From assembly GCF_901482695.1 (NCBI RefSeq), contig NZ_LR590484.1, forward strand, positions 4,340,001-4,404,000: 64,000 nucleotides of DNA. Reading direction: 5' to 3'. The DNA comes from Sphingobacterium thalpophilum (GTDB taxonomy: Bacteria; Bacteroidota; Bacteroidia; Sphingobacteriales; Sphingobacteriaceae). Made by a program: the position numbers and the translations under genes. The notes under the pieces are model-generated. The model saw nothing but the letters and a program-made list of their open reading frames with translations, had not been told where the DNA came from and searched no databases. Below, one piece after another: positions 43,911-53,179 of this stretch. Every line of letters begins with the position of its first letter. Position 1 is the first letter of the stretch.

Positions 43911-44627
43911 TTACTTCTTTTTTCTTAGACTTTCGCCTTTAAGTTCGATTCTGTAAGATCCATGGATCAGTCTATCGAGTATTGCGTCTGCAATTGTATC
44001 TTCACCGATTACATCATACCAACTGGCCACAGGTAACTGACTGGCAATTATTGTCGAGGCCTTAGCGTGTCTATCTTCGATTATTTCCATCAGATCCAGC
44101 CTTTGCTGCTGGTCCAGATTTACCAGGCCGAAGTCATCGACAATAAGTAGGTCTGTTTTTGATATCCTGTCCATCAGCTTGTGCAGTGTACCTTCCAGGC
44201 GGGCCATTTTAGTTTTTAGAAGTAGTTTTTGCAGATTAAAGTACAGGACTTTATACCCCTGCGCACAGGCATGATGGCCCAATGCCGAAGAGAGGAAGCT
44301 CTTCCCACAGCCGGTAGCACCGCTGATGAGTATCGGATCTCCTTTTTTGATGTATTCGCCGGTAGCCAGCGTAGTGATCAATCCCTTGTCCAAACCTCTG
44401 GTAGCGACCATGTTTATTTCTTCTATGGAAGCCTGATAGCGGAACCCGGCATTCTGTTTGAGGCGCTCAAACCTTTTTTCATCCCGTTCATCTGATTCTG
44501 CCTGAAGCAATAGGGACAGTCCTTCGGAAAGGGAGAGTTCTGTACTGCGGCGGGTTTCATTCAATGCTTTCCAGTTACGCTCCATACCATGTAAGCGCAA
44601 CGCTCTCATCTGTGTTTCAATATTCAT
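43911..44627 (-). CDS. istB: IS21-family helper ATPase IstB
   Basis: 238 residues. AAA+ ATPase with Walker A in 'LISGATGCGKSFLSSALGHH' and Walker B in 'KTDLLIVDDFGLVNLDQQQR', N-terminal 'MNIETQMRALRLHGMERNWK' typical of IstB. It regulates target choice and stimulates IstA. It lies downstream of istA with 43 bases between, as usual. Confidence 0.93.
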   Translation of the reverse strand: MNIETQMRALRLHGMERNWKALNETRRSTELSLSEGLSLLLQAESDERDEKRFERLKQNAGFRYQASIEEINMVATRGLDKGLITTLATGEYIKKGDPILISGATGCGKSFLSSALGHHACAQGYKVLYFNLQKLLLKTKMARLEGTLHKLMDRISKTDLLIVDDFGLVNLDQQQRLDLMEIIEDRHAKASTIIASQLPVASWYDVIGEDTIADAILDRLIHGSYRIELKGESLRKKK

Positions 44628-44670
44628 CTTATTTTATTATTGTTTATTTTATTCTGTTCATTCCTGCCGA

Positions 44671-46293
44671 TCATTGTATTGCCGGTCCATCGTTTGGCTG
44701 ATCAAACAGTGTCGGCTGGCTGCCTGCATAGTATGCTCTCCCCCTGATATTGGCATGCTCCGGCAGGGAGCTTTTTACGGAAGTTTCCTGCTGACTGTTT
44801 GCTGTTCCGTTTTCAAGTACATTCCTAAAGCAGTAGTAGGTATATAGCTTGTTTTTTAGTACGTAACTGCATGCTTTGTCAAACTCTTCTGCCGGGAAAT
44901 CCCGTTTTAGCCTGAACAGTCCGTCACAGGTACGGAATAACTGTTCGGGATAACGTGCCCGTTCAAACAGAGCCTCCAGAAGTTTGGCGAACTCCGCAGA
45001 GTGTGCTTTTGCCCTTGTCAGGTACGTTTCATGCGAGCGGTTCTTATACGCCTGATGTTCGGACTTTAAATGTGCCGCCAGAGTGGTGTACGCATTTTCC
45101 CTGTAACTGCGTATGTGCGAGGCAATCTGTTTGCCCCGACAATAGATCCAGAGCATACTGCGTGTGTAAATGATCTTTACCTTTGCTCCGATATAAGCGA
45201 AGGGTACGCTGTAATAGTGTTTATTGCGCTGCAGGTAGATATGTCCGTTATCCCCAACTTTGAGTTCAGCGTAGCTCTTCAGCTCGAAGCGTTCTTTGGG
45301 AAGTTCGCCCAATGTTGATTTTTCGGAACTTAAGAACCGCTCTTCCCGACAGTATGGTTTTTGCTGCATCCGGGTCTGGTTGTGCTTTAACATACATACC
45401 TTTATAGCTTCATTGAGCGTATGGATATCAAAGAACTGCCTGTTTCTCAGTGGTGCAAAAACACGGGTATAGATCATTTTCACCTGATTTTCTACCAATG
45501 ATTTATCTTTTGGGCGGCCTGCACGCGCCGGAACCACAGCTGTGCCGTAGTGATTGGCAAAGTCCTCCATGGCCTGGTTCAGGACCGGCTCATATTTATC
45601 GGCCCTGATGACCGCTGCTTTGAGATTGTCGGGAACAATGGCCTTTGGCACACCGCCAAGAGACTCCAGGCAGCTGCTCAGTGCATAAAAAAAGTCGGGG
45701 GTCTGCTGAGATGGTACAGCGATTGCAAACGCATAGTCTGAAAAGGGCAGGCAGGCCACAAATACCTCACAGGCGACCAGCTCCCCGGTGGACCTGTCAA
45801 TATAATGGAGCTTTTTTCCGGAAAAGTCAATATATAGTTTATCGCCGGCGGTATGTTCAATCACCATGCTGCCCTTGCGCGAGACAAGCTGTTGCCTTAA
45901 ATGATAGTTGAACTGTGGATAGCTATAACCGGTGGGATCACTTTCTATATATTCCTGCCAGAGCAGCAGCTTGGTAACTCCGGTACGCTTAAGTTCTTTT
46001 TCATAATAGTCAAGACGGCTTTTTAGGTACTCAAACTTGTCTGCCTTGTAAGCAGGATTCCCTGCGTGGAACGACTTTTCCAACAGGGGATCCTCCTGTT
46101 TAAGAAGTTCTTCCGTATTGAAACCGCCGTCGGCCATCTTTTTGAGATAGGACTTCACCGTATTCTTGCTCATACCAAGGATGCGGGCGATTGTTTTTAT
46201 CCCGCTACCGCTCTGGTACAATCTGATTAATTGCTTTATCTGACTCATTCGTTTTGGTTTTCCAGCCATCAGTGATCCAAATTGTTTGATCAC
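44671..46293 (-). CDS. istA: IS21-family transposase IstA
   Basis: 540 residues. N-terminal HTH ('KQLIRLYQSGSGIKTIARIL', 'GMSKNTVKSYLKKM'), rve/DDE integrase core with first Asp in 'GDKLYIDFSGKKLHYID', second in 'AIVPDNLKAAVIRADKY' and Glu in 'GRPKDKSLVENQVKMIYTRV', then the beta-barrel and C-terminal domain. Length and order match complete IstA; no interruption seen, so the element may be active. Confidence 0.94.
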   Translation of the reverse strand: MIKQFGSLMAGKPKRMSQIKQLIRLYQSGSGIKTIARILGMSKNTVKSYLKKMADGGFNTEELLKQEDPLLEKSFHAGNPAYKADKFEYLKSRLDYYEKELKRTGVTKLLLWQEYIESDPTGYSYPQFNYHLRQQLVSRKGSMVIEHTAGDKLYIDFSGKKLHYIDRSTGELVACEVFVACLPFSDYAFAIAVPSQQTPDFFYALSSCLESLGGVPKAIVPDNLKAAVIRADKYEPVLNQAMEDFANHYGTAVVPARAGRPKDKSLVENQVKMIYTRVFAPLRNRQFFDIHTLNEAIKVCMLKHNQTRMQQKPYCREERFLSSEKSTLGELPKERFELKSYAELKVGDNGHIYLQRNKHYYSVPFAYIGAKVKIIYTRSMLWIYCRGKQIASHIRSYRENAYTTLAAHLKSEHQAYKNRSHETYLTRAKAHSAEFAKLLEALFERARYPEQLFRTCDGLFRLKRDFPAEEFDKACSYVLKNKLYTYYCFRNVLENGTANSQQETSVKSSLPEHANIRGRAYYAGSQPTLFDQPNDGPAIQ

Positions 46294-46466
46294 TAAGTAA
46301 CAAAAACTACTTGCTAAGGGGTCAGTATGCTCCAGCGAAATGAACTGAAAAATAAATTAGGGGGTCAACATGAGCCAGTATGGCAGTTGAATAACAGCTT
46401 TAAACGCAATATGCATCCCTAAATCTATTTCAATTTTGAGGGGTCAGCTTGTTCAAGTATATCCAA

Positions 46467-46613
46467 GGGGTGTTCCGAGCTCAGGCTATCGAGTGTATAG
46501 CTATCGCCATACCGTAGATACAGAGGCCGAGACCCATTTCAAAATGCCAGCGATTTGATCAACTTTTTTACGAATTGACCAATACATAATTTAAAATATT
46601 TTTCTTACCTTTA
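46467..46613 (+). repeat. R2 repeat, copy 3, and RNA leader
   Basis: Full-length R2 starting near GTGTTCCGAGCTCAGGCTAT, lacking seven bases compared with 37095-37243 around CCATACC, and followed without a break by the leader and RNA copy C. It begins about 12 bases from the IS21 right end. Confidence 0.78.
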
Positions 46614-46706
46614 GGTGTATGGACCTCTGCCGATTAAAGTTATGGTCCGATCAGTAGGTAAGCCAACTGACAAGCTTCCCCGGCCGATTAGGGGAGGCTT
46701 TTTTTT
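46614..46706 (+). ncRNA. Repeated structured RNA-like element, copy C
   Basis: Same sequence as copy B through the terminator stem and a longer T tract (eight T), but the 30-base post-terminator linker seen in copies A and B is absent, so homology stops at the terminator. This supports the terminator as the real 3' border of the functional unit. It precedes the defence island. Confidence 0.52.
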
Positions 46707-46797
46707 GAAATGTCGTCTCTCGGCATTAATTCTCTCCATCCGGACGAATCTTTATCAAATTCAGTAAGGCTTAATTAAAATTATATATTGTGTGATC

Positions 46798-47652
46798 CTA
46801 CCTAGCTGCACAAATTTCCATTTGAGGAAAAATCCAATAAAGCTTATTTAAGCGATATCTATATCTTAGCTTAACATAATTCTCAAGAAGCTTAAATTTT
46901 CCAATTTTCCCTTTTAGGTCTTTAATTTCATTCCTTGACGTCTTATGAAAATCGTATCCGTATTCATTTAAAAAACCGATTAATAACAGATGTAATATTT
47001 TTATTCTTTCCATTCGTAGTCTGTTCTCAGATAGATTTATGTCGTCAAAAAATTGATATATCGACCTAAGGTTGCTTAAGTAGACTTGTTTCTTTGCCAT
47101 GAATTCTGTGAAAGATAGAGAACAGCTTTCCTCAAAAAGAGCTATTGTTGCATCCAATGGGGTCGAAAAAAAGTGGTCTTTAGCATAAGTCTTATCATAG
47201 GGGAATCCCTCAAATAGGGCGATATCACACATAACGTCCTTGGCCAATCTTATATATTTGAGTATTCTAAGATCGGATTTTGTTGAATTGGTGGGGTCCA
47301 GATAAATTAGGTTGTTTTCCAACATTTTTAGCGCATGGAAAAAAGATACAAATCTGTATACCGTCGAATCTAAGTAATGTGAATCATTTTCGTAATTTCC
47401 ATTTACATTGTGCCATTCCTCATTGTTGTTGTCGAAAAGGTTAATGAAACGATTACGCAAAGATTCTGCAGAGGATAAGAGTCTGCTTTTATATTTAGCA
47501 ATGTGTTCCTTTACCAATTTTGCCTGACTTGATTGGTGTTCATATTTGATCTTGTGGAGTAATAAGCCCTTTTCTGCGAATGGTTTGAAAATTATCGTAG
47601 TTGCAATAGATGTGCCAGCCGAAATTAAGGCTATTAGTATCTTGTCGTCCAT
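46798..47652 (-). CDS. Hypothetical protein with N-terminal membrane segment
   Basis: 284 residues. N-terminal hydrophobic helix ('ILIALISAGTSIATTIIFKP') then a long, mostly helical cytoplasmic part ('LLSSAESLRNRFINLF', 'YRFVSFFHALKMLENNLIYL', 'ENRLRMERIKILHLLLIGFL'). I know no named family, though this architecture recurs among accessory genes near defence systems. Divergent from sspA, separated by 266 bases that must hold both promoters. Confidence 0.6.
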   Translation of the reverse strand: MDDKILIALISAGTSIATTIIFKPFAEKGLLLHKIKYEHQSSQAKLVKEHIAKYKSRLLSSAESLRNRFINLFDNNNEEWHNVNGNYENDSHYLDSTVYRFVSFFHALKMLENNLIYLDPTNSTKSDLRILKYIRLAKDVMCDIALFEGFPYDKTYAKDHFFSTPLDATIALFEESCSLSFTEFMAKKQVYLSNLRSIYQFFDDINLSENRLRMERIKILHLLLIGFLNEYGYDFHKTSRNEIKDLKGKIGKFKLLENYVKLRYRYRLNKLYWIFPQMEICAAR

Positions 47653-47918
47653 TGAATTTTTAAATAAAAAAAAGTTTGTTATAAATTATGCTAATAATAT
47701 TAGTATTTATTAAATTTTTAGTATGTTTGTAAATCTCGAGGGTGCGACTAATGTTTTCTAGTTTATGAAATAAATGTAATAAAATCAAACCTTAAATATC
47801 CATTGGACTGGATTTCAAAACTTTCAATTTATTCTTATATTTCAAATCTAAATTAAGTATACTATTATAGTCGCAAGCTAGTGATTAAAGGTTATATTTG
47901 TAAGCAAGAATATATAAA

Positions 47919-49064
47919 TTGGCTATGCAAAACAACTTTATTTATCTCGATAATAATGCAACCACTCCATTGGACCCAAGGGTTCTTGAGGAGATGATGC
48001 CTTATTTGACCGATATGTTTGGCAATGCATCGAGTAGCCACATGATGGGTAAGAAGCTGAGTGAAATAGTAAAAGAAAAACGCAGGCAGATAGGGGACCT
48101 TATAGATGTCAATGAAGAAGATGTTTACTTCACGGCTGGTGCAACGGAGGGTATCAATCTAGTATTACAGGGACTGCCGGCTGGGGAACGGGTAAAGAAC
48201 CATATTATAACGGTACAGACTGAACACCCTGCTGTTTTGGATACTTGTCGTTATCTTGAAAATACAGGAGTTGAGGTTACATACCTTTCAGTTAATAACG
48301 ATGGGCTGATTGATTTCGACGAACTTGAAGAGGCGTTTAAAGAAACTACGGTTTTAGTCTGTGTGATGCATGTCAACAACGAGACCGGCGTCATTCAGGA
48401 TATTGAACGAATTGCTGAGCTTGCACATGAGCATGGCGCTTTATTCATGAGCGATGGCACCCAGTCGGTTGGAAAGTTACCAATTCAAGCAAGTTCTTTT
48501 ATCGATATCCTAACGTTTTCAGGTCACAAATTCTACGGCCCTAAAGGAATTGGTGCCGTCTATTTAAATCCACGCTTAAAGATCAGGTCTCTTGTATACG
48601 GTGGGGGGCATGAAAGAGGTTTGAGAAGTGGTACGCTTAATGTCCCGGGGATTGTCGGTATGGCAAAGGCAGCGGAGATAGCAATGTCGCAGATGAGTGA
48701 GGACAATAAGCGAATCGGAATGATGCGCGATGTATTAGAGCGAGAGCTGCTGGCAATTGAAGGTTCAAAATTAAATGGATCAAGAGAACATCGAATCTAT
48801 ACGACAAGTAATATTCGTTTTGATGAAGTTGACAATGAAGCGCTATTACTTGGGTTAAGGGATATCTGTGTGTCTAATGGTTCAGCATGTCATTCTTTTG
48901 TGATGGAACCTTCGCATGTGCTGCAGGCTATGGGCTTGACTAAGGATCAAGCAAACAACTCTATACGGTTTAGCCTTGGACGGTTCAATACCGCGGAACA
49001 AATAAAACAAACCGTAGAAGCGGTTAAACAGATCATAACTCGATTGCGGGCAATGGCTTTCTAA
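47919..49064 (+). CDS. sspA: Cysteine desulfurase, SspA/DndA-like
   Basis: 381 residues, class V aminotransferase fold of the IscS/NifS group. PLP-binding Lys204 in 'LTFSGHKFYGPKGIGAVYL', His103 ('VQTEHPAVLD'), Asp179 ('FMSDGTQSVGK') and catalytic Cys324 in 'CVSNGSACHSF'. It takes sulfur from L-cysteine as a persulfide and, in Ssp and Dnd systems, hands it to the PAPS-reductase-like partner for DNA phosphorothioation. A housekeeping role is possible by sequence alone; being first in an operon with DUF4007, ATPase and SspD-like genes makes the DNA-modification role the better call. Next gene starts 21 bases on. Confidence 0.85.
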   Translation: MAMQNNFIYLDNNATTPLDPRVLEEMMPYLTDMFGNASSSHMMGKKLSEIVKEKRRQIGDLIDVNEEDVYFTAGATEGINLVLQGLPAGERVKNHIITVQTEHPAVLDTCRYLENTGVEVTYLSVNNDGLIDFDELEEAFKETTVLVCVMHVNNETGVIQDIERIAELAHEHGALFMSDGTQSVGKLPIQASSFIDILTFSGHKFYGPKGIGAVYLNPRLKIRSLVYGGGHERGLRSGTLNVPGIVGMAKAAEIAMSQMSEDNKRIGMMRDVLERELLAIEGSKLNGSREHRIYTTSNIRFDEVDNEALLLGLRDICVSNGSACHSFVMEPSHVLQAMGLTKDQANNSIRFSLGRFNTAEQIKQTVEAVKQIITRLRAMAF

Positions 49065-49085
49065 ATTGAGGTGTAAAAATTATTA

Positions 49086-49961
49086 ATGGCAAAATTATCA
49101 TTTTCAGGACACGAGACTTTTTCGTGTAAAATATACTGGCTAAAAAAAGGCTATGACTTTGTGCAGGCCGGCAAAAGATTTACCGACGACGATGCGGTGG
49201 TGGATCTCGGTGTCGGTAAGAACATGGTCACGTCCATTCGTTTTTGGCTTAAAGCTTTTGGTATTATTGACGAAACGGACCGTACCACAGAGTTTGCGGA
49301 CTTTATATTTGGAGACAACGGAGTGGATCCATATCTTGAAGATACGATGACCCTATGGTTATTACATTACCACTTGTTAAAGGTCGAGAAAGCATCTATT
49401 TATTCATTAGTTTTTAATGTATTTAGGAGGGAAAGAGGGGAGTTTACGAAGCCTCGTTTGCTTACATTTTTAAAGCGGCAAATGGAAGATGCAAAAGCAG
49501 TGTTTAGCGATAAAACACTTGATTCCGATATTAAAGTTTTTTTCGGTAATTATACGAGGTTTGGTAGTAATGATATGGAGGACGCTTATGGTACTATTCT
49601 ACAGGAGCTGAATTTGATTGATCATTATGAGAGGATGGATACCCAAAATAAGTTAATAGATGTGTATGTGTTTAATATGAAGTATAGAAGTGTCCCACTG
49701 GAGGCTCTCCTATATTCGATTTTAGATAATGAAAAATACGGTACTTCAATTAGTATAAATCAATTGGCAAATGACTATAACTCGGTAGGAAATGTGTTTA
49801 TGATGACTGAAAGTGCTATAATTGACTATTTACGCAATATTCCTGCGGAATATGGAACATACTCTGAAACTGCTGGGAATCCAGTGCTACAATTGGCTCC
49901 GAGCTTGGAAAAGTACCAATTATTAAGAAACTACTACAATTTGGCTTATGCAGGTTTATAG
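49086..49961 (+). CDS. sspB: DUF4007 protein, SspB-like
   Basis: 291 residues. Starts 'MAKLSFSGHETFSCKIYWLK', the signature opening of DUF4007, with 'VDLGVGKNMVTSIRFWLKAF' and 'EDTMTLWLLHYHLL' further in. SspB of phosphorothioation systems is, as I recall, a DUF4007 protein reported to nick DNA; no nuclease motif is evident to me in this sequence. It overlaps the next gene by 14 bases, indicating translational coupling. Confidence 0.8.
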   Translation: MAKLSFSGHETFSCKIYWLKKGYDFVQAGKRFTDDDAVVDLGVGKNMVTSIRFWLKAFGIIDETDRTTEFADFIFGDNGVDPYLEDTMTLWLLHYHLLKVEKASIYSLVFNVFRRERGEFTKPRLLTFLKRQMEDAKAVFSDKTLDSDIKVFFGNYTRFGSNDMEDAYGTILQELNLIDHYERMDTQNKLIDVYVFNMKYRSVPLEALLYSILDNEKYGTSISINQLANDYNSVGNVFMMTESAIIDYLRNIPAEYGTYSETAGNPVLQLAPSLEKYQLLRNYYNLAYAGL

Positions 49962-52900
49962 TTATTCTCCTTCTGTCAATATTATCCGTGACAGAGACCG
50001 CGAATTGAATTATATAAAAACGTTAAACGGACAACATGCATTTGAGCAAATAGTCAGTTCTGCTAATTTAGGATATCGAACGTTCGCTATTATTGGAGCA
50101 TACGGTACGGGTAAATCTACTTTTTTATGGGCTCTGGCGAATGCGGTGCAAAAAGAAAATAAGTTTTTTGATCATTTTGACTACTTTATTCAAGGATATA
50201 CAAAATACATAACTCTGGATCTTATTGGTGAATACTCGTCTTTCCAGGAAAGTTTTGCGGAAAAGTTGCAATGTGAGCCCAAAAATGTAATTATATCATT
50301 AAAGCAATATACCAAGAGCTTAAAAGAAGAAGGTACGGCTCTGATCATTAGAATTGATGAGTTTGGTAAGTTTTTAGAGTATGCAGCTAAGCACAATCCT
50401 GAGAAAAGCTTCTATTTTATACAAGAGTTGTCCGAATTTGTCAATGACGATAGTGGGAATACTATTATGCTTACTACGTTGCATCAAGACTTTTCAGCTT
50501 ATGCATATCATTTAAGTGAAGCACAAAGGAAGGAGTGGCAAAAAGTTAAAGGACGATTTCGAGAAATACCTTTTAACGTTCCTTCTGAACAATTATTGTT
50601 AATTGCTGCGGAACGATTAAAAGATCAAACACATAACTATGATCATGCGCACATTTCGGAATTGGCTGATATAATTGTGCAATCTAATGCGTTTCCATCT
50701 AATGAGTATTTCTCGTTAGATATAATTAGAGCATTATACCCTCTTGAATTATTATCCGGTAGTATATTAACAATGGCTCTTCAGCGTTACGGTCAAAATG
50801 ACCGTTCTCTTTTTACATTTTTAGACGGAGAGGATTATAGAGGTATCCAACATTTTCTGAAAGAGGGGAATAATATTTTCTATGGTCTTGAAAATGTATA
50901 TGATTACTTAATTTATCACTATAGCCAGCAACTTCTTGTTAAACAAAACCGTGATTTTCAAATATGGCGTTTAATCCATGATAATATTGAGAAAGCCGAG
51001 GGAATTTTTACAGGAGTGCAATTAGCTAAATGTGTTTCTCTAATTAAAATTATCGGCTTATTACAGTTATTTTCTCGTAAATCGATGTCAATTGGTAGCG
51101 AGTTCCTATCTGCTTATACCAAGATCGTATTAGGTTATGAATCTATTACAGATGAAATAAAGCGTCTGACTAATCTTAGTATAATACGTTATCGAGATAA
51201 GAGCAAGAAATTTGTGCTTGTTGAGGAAACCGATGTAGATATTGATTGGGAGATCGAGCATGCTAAGAAATTTACTTCAGACATCAGAAGCATAGGGTCT
51301 TACTTGGCTGATCACATAGAACTTCCATCCGTTTTAGCGAAGCGAGCTCTGCTTGAAAAAGGAACTCCTCGATATTTTGCATTTAGATTTTCAGATGAAC
51401 CGTTAACTTTAAAACCAGAGGGAGAAATAGACGGGTTTATCAATCTTGTGTTTTCAGCTTCTGAGCTTGAAAATACTCGTGCATTAAGCGCTGACCAAGA
51501 GGAGGCAATTCTCTATATAGTATATAAAAATTCAAAGGAAATTCACCACAATATTACACTGGTAGAGCAGATTAAGTACGCTCGTGCGAAGCACGGTGAT
51601 GATAATATTGCAAAAAAAGAGTTTACAGTTCAATTGGAACAATCTTTAGAGCTGTTGAAAGACATGGTTTTAGATGTGCTCTATAAAATTGACCCTAACG
51701 AAGTGAGTATCTTCTTTAATGGAATTGACTATGCGGAGAAAATCAACACGTGGCGAGAGCTTAATGGATTATTAAGTGCGGTTGTCGATAAAGTTTATTT
51801 CGGTGCACCTGTTTTTAAAAACGAGATGGTGAATAAGACAAAGTTGTCTTCGCCAATTCTCACTGCTAGAAAAGCTCTATTTAATATAATTTGTGATAAT
51901 TTAGGAGAGAAGGATTTTGCTTTTAATCCTAGTCTTTATCCGCCAGAGAAAACCATATATTATTCATTATTAAAAAGTAATGGCTTTTATGCTAAGGGCG
52001 AATTTGGAGTTTATGAATTGACTTCGCCCACTTCCGAAGGTTTTCGACGAATGTGGGAAATGTTTTTGGCATTTTTAGATGAAGCAAGGGTGTCAAAGAT
52101 CAGTCTCCAAGAGTTTGTCGACAGACTATTGGATCGCCCATTTAAGTTAAAAAAAGGACTGATTGATTTTGTTTTACCGTTATTCCTGCTTGTAAAACAG
52201 TCCGACTTTTCAATTTTCAATAAAGATGGATTTATTCCGCAATTAAATGCAAATATTCTTGATTTGATTGTCAAGAATCCAGCCGACTTTTCGATAAAAT
52301 CATTTTCTGCGACCGGAATCCATTTGTCGGTTTTTAATAAGTATCGTGAATTACTGAGCCAGAATAAGGTTGAGAAGAGCTCCAATACTGGGTTTATAGA
52401 AATGATTCGACCATTTTTATCCTTTTATATACAACTTCCGGAATATGCAAAAAAGACAAATAAGTTAACGAAAGAAGTTTTAAACTTGCGAAAGGCTATA
52501 GCGGAGTCTACAGACCCAGAGAAAACATTTTTTGAAGATTTTCCAGGTGCTTTGGGATATACGTTAAAAGAGCTGGACGATAGCCCACAAAAATTAGAGC
52601 GTTTCTTTGTCGAACTACGTCAGTCGATTACCGATATCCGATCTTCCTTTAGCGGATTGGTTCAACGTTTTGAAGAATTCGTACTGGAAGAGATTGTGGG
52701 GGGAGATTCTATTCTGGAATTTGCAGATTGGAAAAAAATTATTCAAGATCGATTCATCGGTTTGAAGCCCTATCTTGTCTCGCCACATCTGAGAGTGTTT
52801 TTACAACGGTTAAATTCAAATTTGGACGATAAGACAACTTTTCTTAGTTCTTTATCTCACTCGATTATTGGCAAACAACTGGAAGAAATTAATGATGAAG

Positions 52901-53178
52901 AGGAAGTTGTGCTTTTTGTCAAATTCAAAGAGTGGGTGCATGAATTAGAGAATTTTACTGAAATTGAAGATAAAGTTGCTAATGACTACATTCACGATGC
53001 AGTAAAAATTGAAATTACGAGTTTAAAAGAAGGGCTAAATAAGCAGGTACTAAGCATTCCCAAATCGAAGCAGAAAGAAGTCGAGAAGAAAAGAACGGAA
53101 TTTAGTCAATATTTGACAAATGATCGGGAATTGAATATATTTATATTGGCAAAATTATTAAAGGATCAAATGGATTGA
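49948..53178 (+). CDS. sspC: Large P-loop ATPase, SspC-like
   Basis: 1076 residues. Walker A at 50-58 ('IIGAYGTGKSTFLWALANA') and Walker B at 134-140 ('ALIIRIDEFGKFLEYA'), the ATPase domain lying in the first 350 residues. The remaining 700 residues are helical with no domain I recognise. In Ssp systems SspC is the ATPase of the modification complex. It starts inside the sspB gene and ends one base before sspD, so all four genes form a tight operon. Confidence 0.8.
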   Translation: MQVYSYSPSVNIIRDRDRELNYIKTLNGQHAFEQIVSSANLGYRTFAIIGAYGTGKSTFLWALANAVQKENKFFDHFDYFIQGYTKYITLDLIGEYSSFQESFAEKLQCEPKNVIISLKQYTKSLKEEGTALIIRIDEFGKFLEYAAKHNPEKSFYFIQELSEFVNDDSGNTIMLTTLHQDFSAYAYHLSEAQRKEWQKVKGRFREIPFNVPSEQLLLIAAERLKDQTHNYDHAHISELADIIVQSNAFPSNEYFSLDIIRALYPLELLSGSILTMALQRYGQNDRSLFTFLDGEDYRGIQHFLKEGNNIFYGLENVYDYLIYHYSQQLLVKQNRDFQIWRLIHDNIEKAEGIFTGVQLAKCVSLIKIIGLLQLFSRKSMSIGSEFLSAYTKIVLGYESITDEIKRLTNLSIIRYRDKSKKFVLVEETDVDIDWEIEHAKKFTSDIRSIGSYLADHIELPSVLAKRALLEKGTPRYFAFRFSDEPLTLKPEGEIDGFINLVFSASELENTRALSADQEEAILYIVYKNSKEIHHNITLVEQIKYARAKHGDDNIAKKEFTVQLEQSLELLKDMVLDVLYKIDPNEVSIFFNGIDYAEKINTWRELNGLLSAVVDKVYFGAPVFKNEMVNKTKLSSPILTARKALFNIICDNLGEKDFAFNPSLYPPEKTIYYSLLKSNGFYAKGEFGVYELTSPTSEGFRRMWEMFLAFLDEARVSKISLQEFVDRLLDRPFKLKKGLIDFVLPLFLLVKQSDFSIFNKDGFIPQLNANILDLIVKNPADFSIKSFSATGIHLSVFNKYRELLSQNKVEKSSNTGFIEMIRPFLSFYIQLPEYAKKTNKLTKEVLNLRKAIAESTDPEKTFFEDFPGALGYTLKELDDSPQKLERFFVELRQSITDIRSSFSGLVQRFEEFVLEEIVGGDSILEFADWKKIIQDRFIGLKPYLVSPHLRVFLQRLNSNLDDKTTFLSSLSHSIIGKQLEEINDEEEVVLFVKFKEWVHELENFTEIEDKVANDYIHDAVKIEITSLKEGLNKQVLSIPKSKQKEVEKKRTEFSQYLTNDRELNIFILAKLLKDQMD

Positions 53179-53179
53179 T

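Larger units (their letters stand above)
43832..46455 (-). mobile_element. IS21-family insertion sequence
   Basis: Encodes IstA and IstB. The ends are imperfect inverted repeats: TGTTGAAGTTGACCCCTC at the left and, as its complement, GAGGGGTCAGCTTGTTCA at the right. Further GACCCCT motifs inside each end (e.g. CATACTGACCCCT on both sides) are the multiple transposase-binding repeats usual for IS21. No clear target duplication is visible beside these ends. The right flank is the R2 repeat. Confidence 0.85.

Noticed and set aside
43832..46455. Target-site duplication of the IS21 element
   Set aside because: The bases next to the two ends (GGATATAA and AGTATATC) do not form a convincing direct repeat at any length from 4 to 8, so none is claimed.
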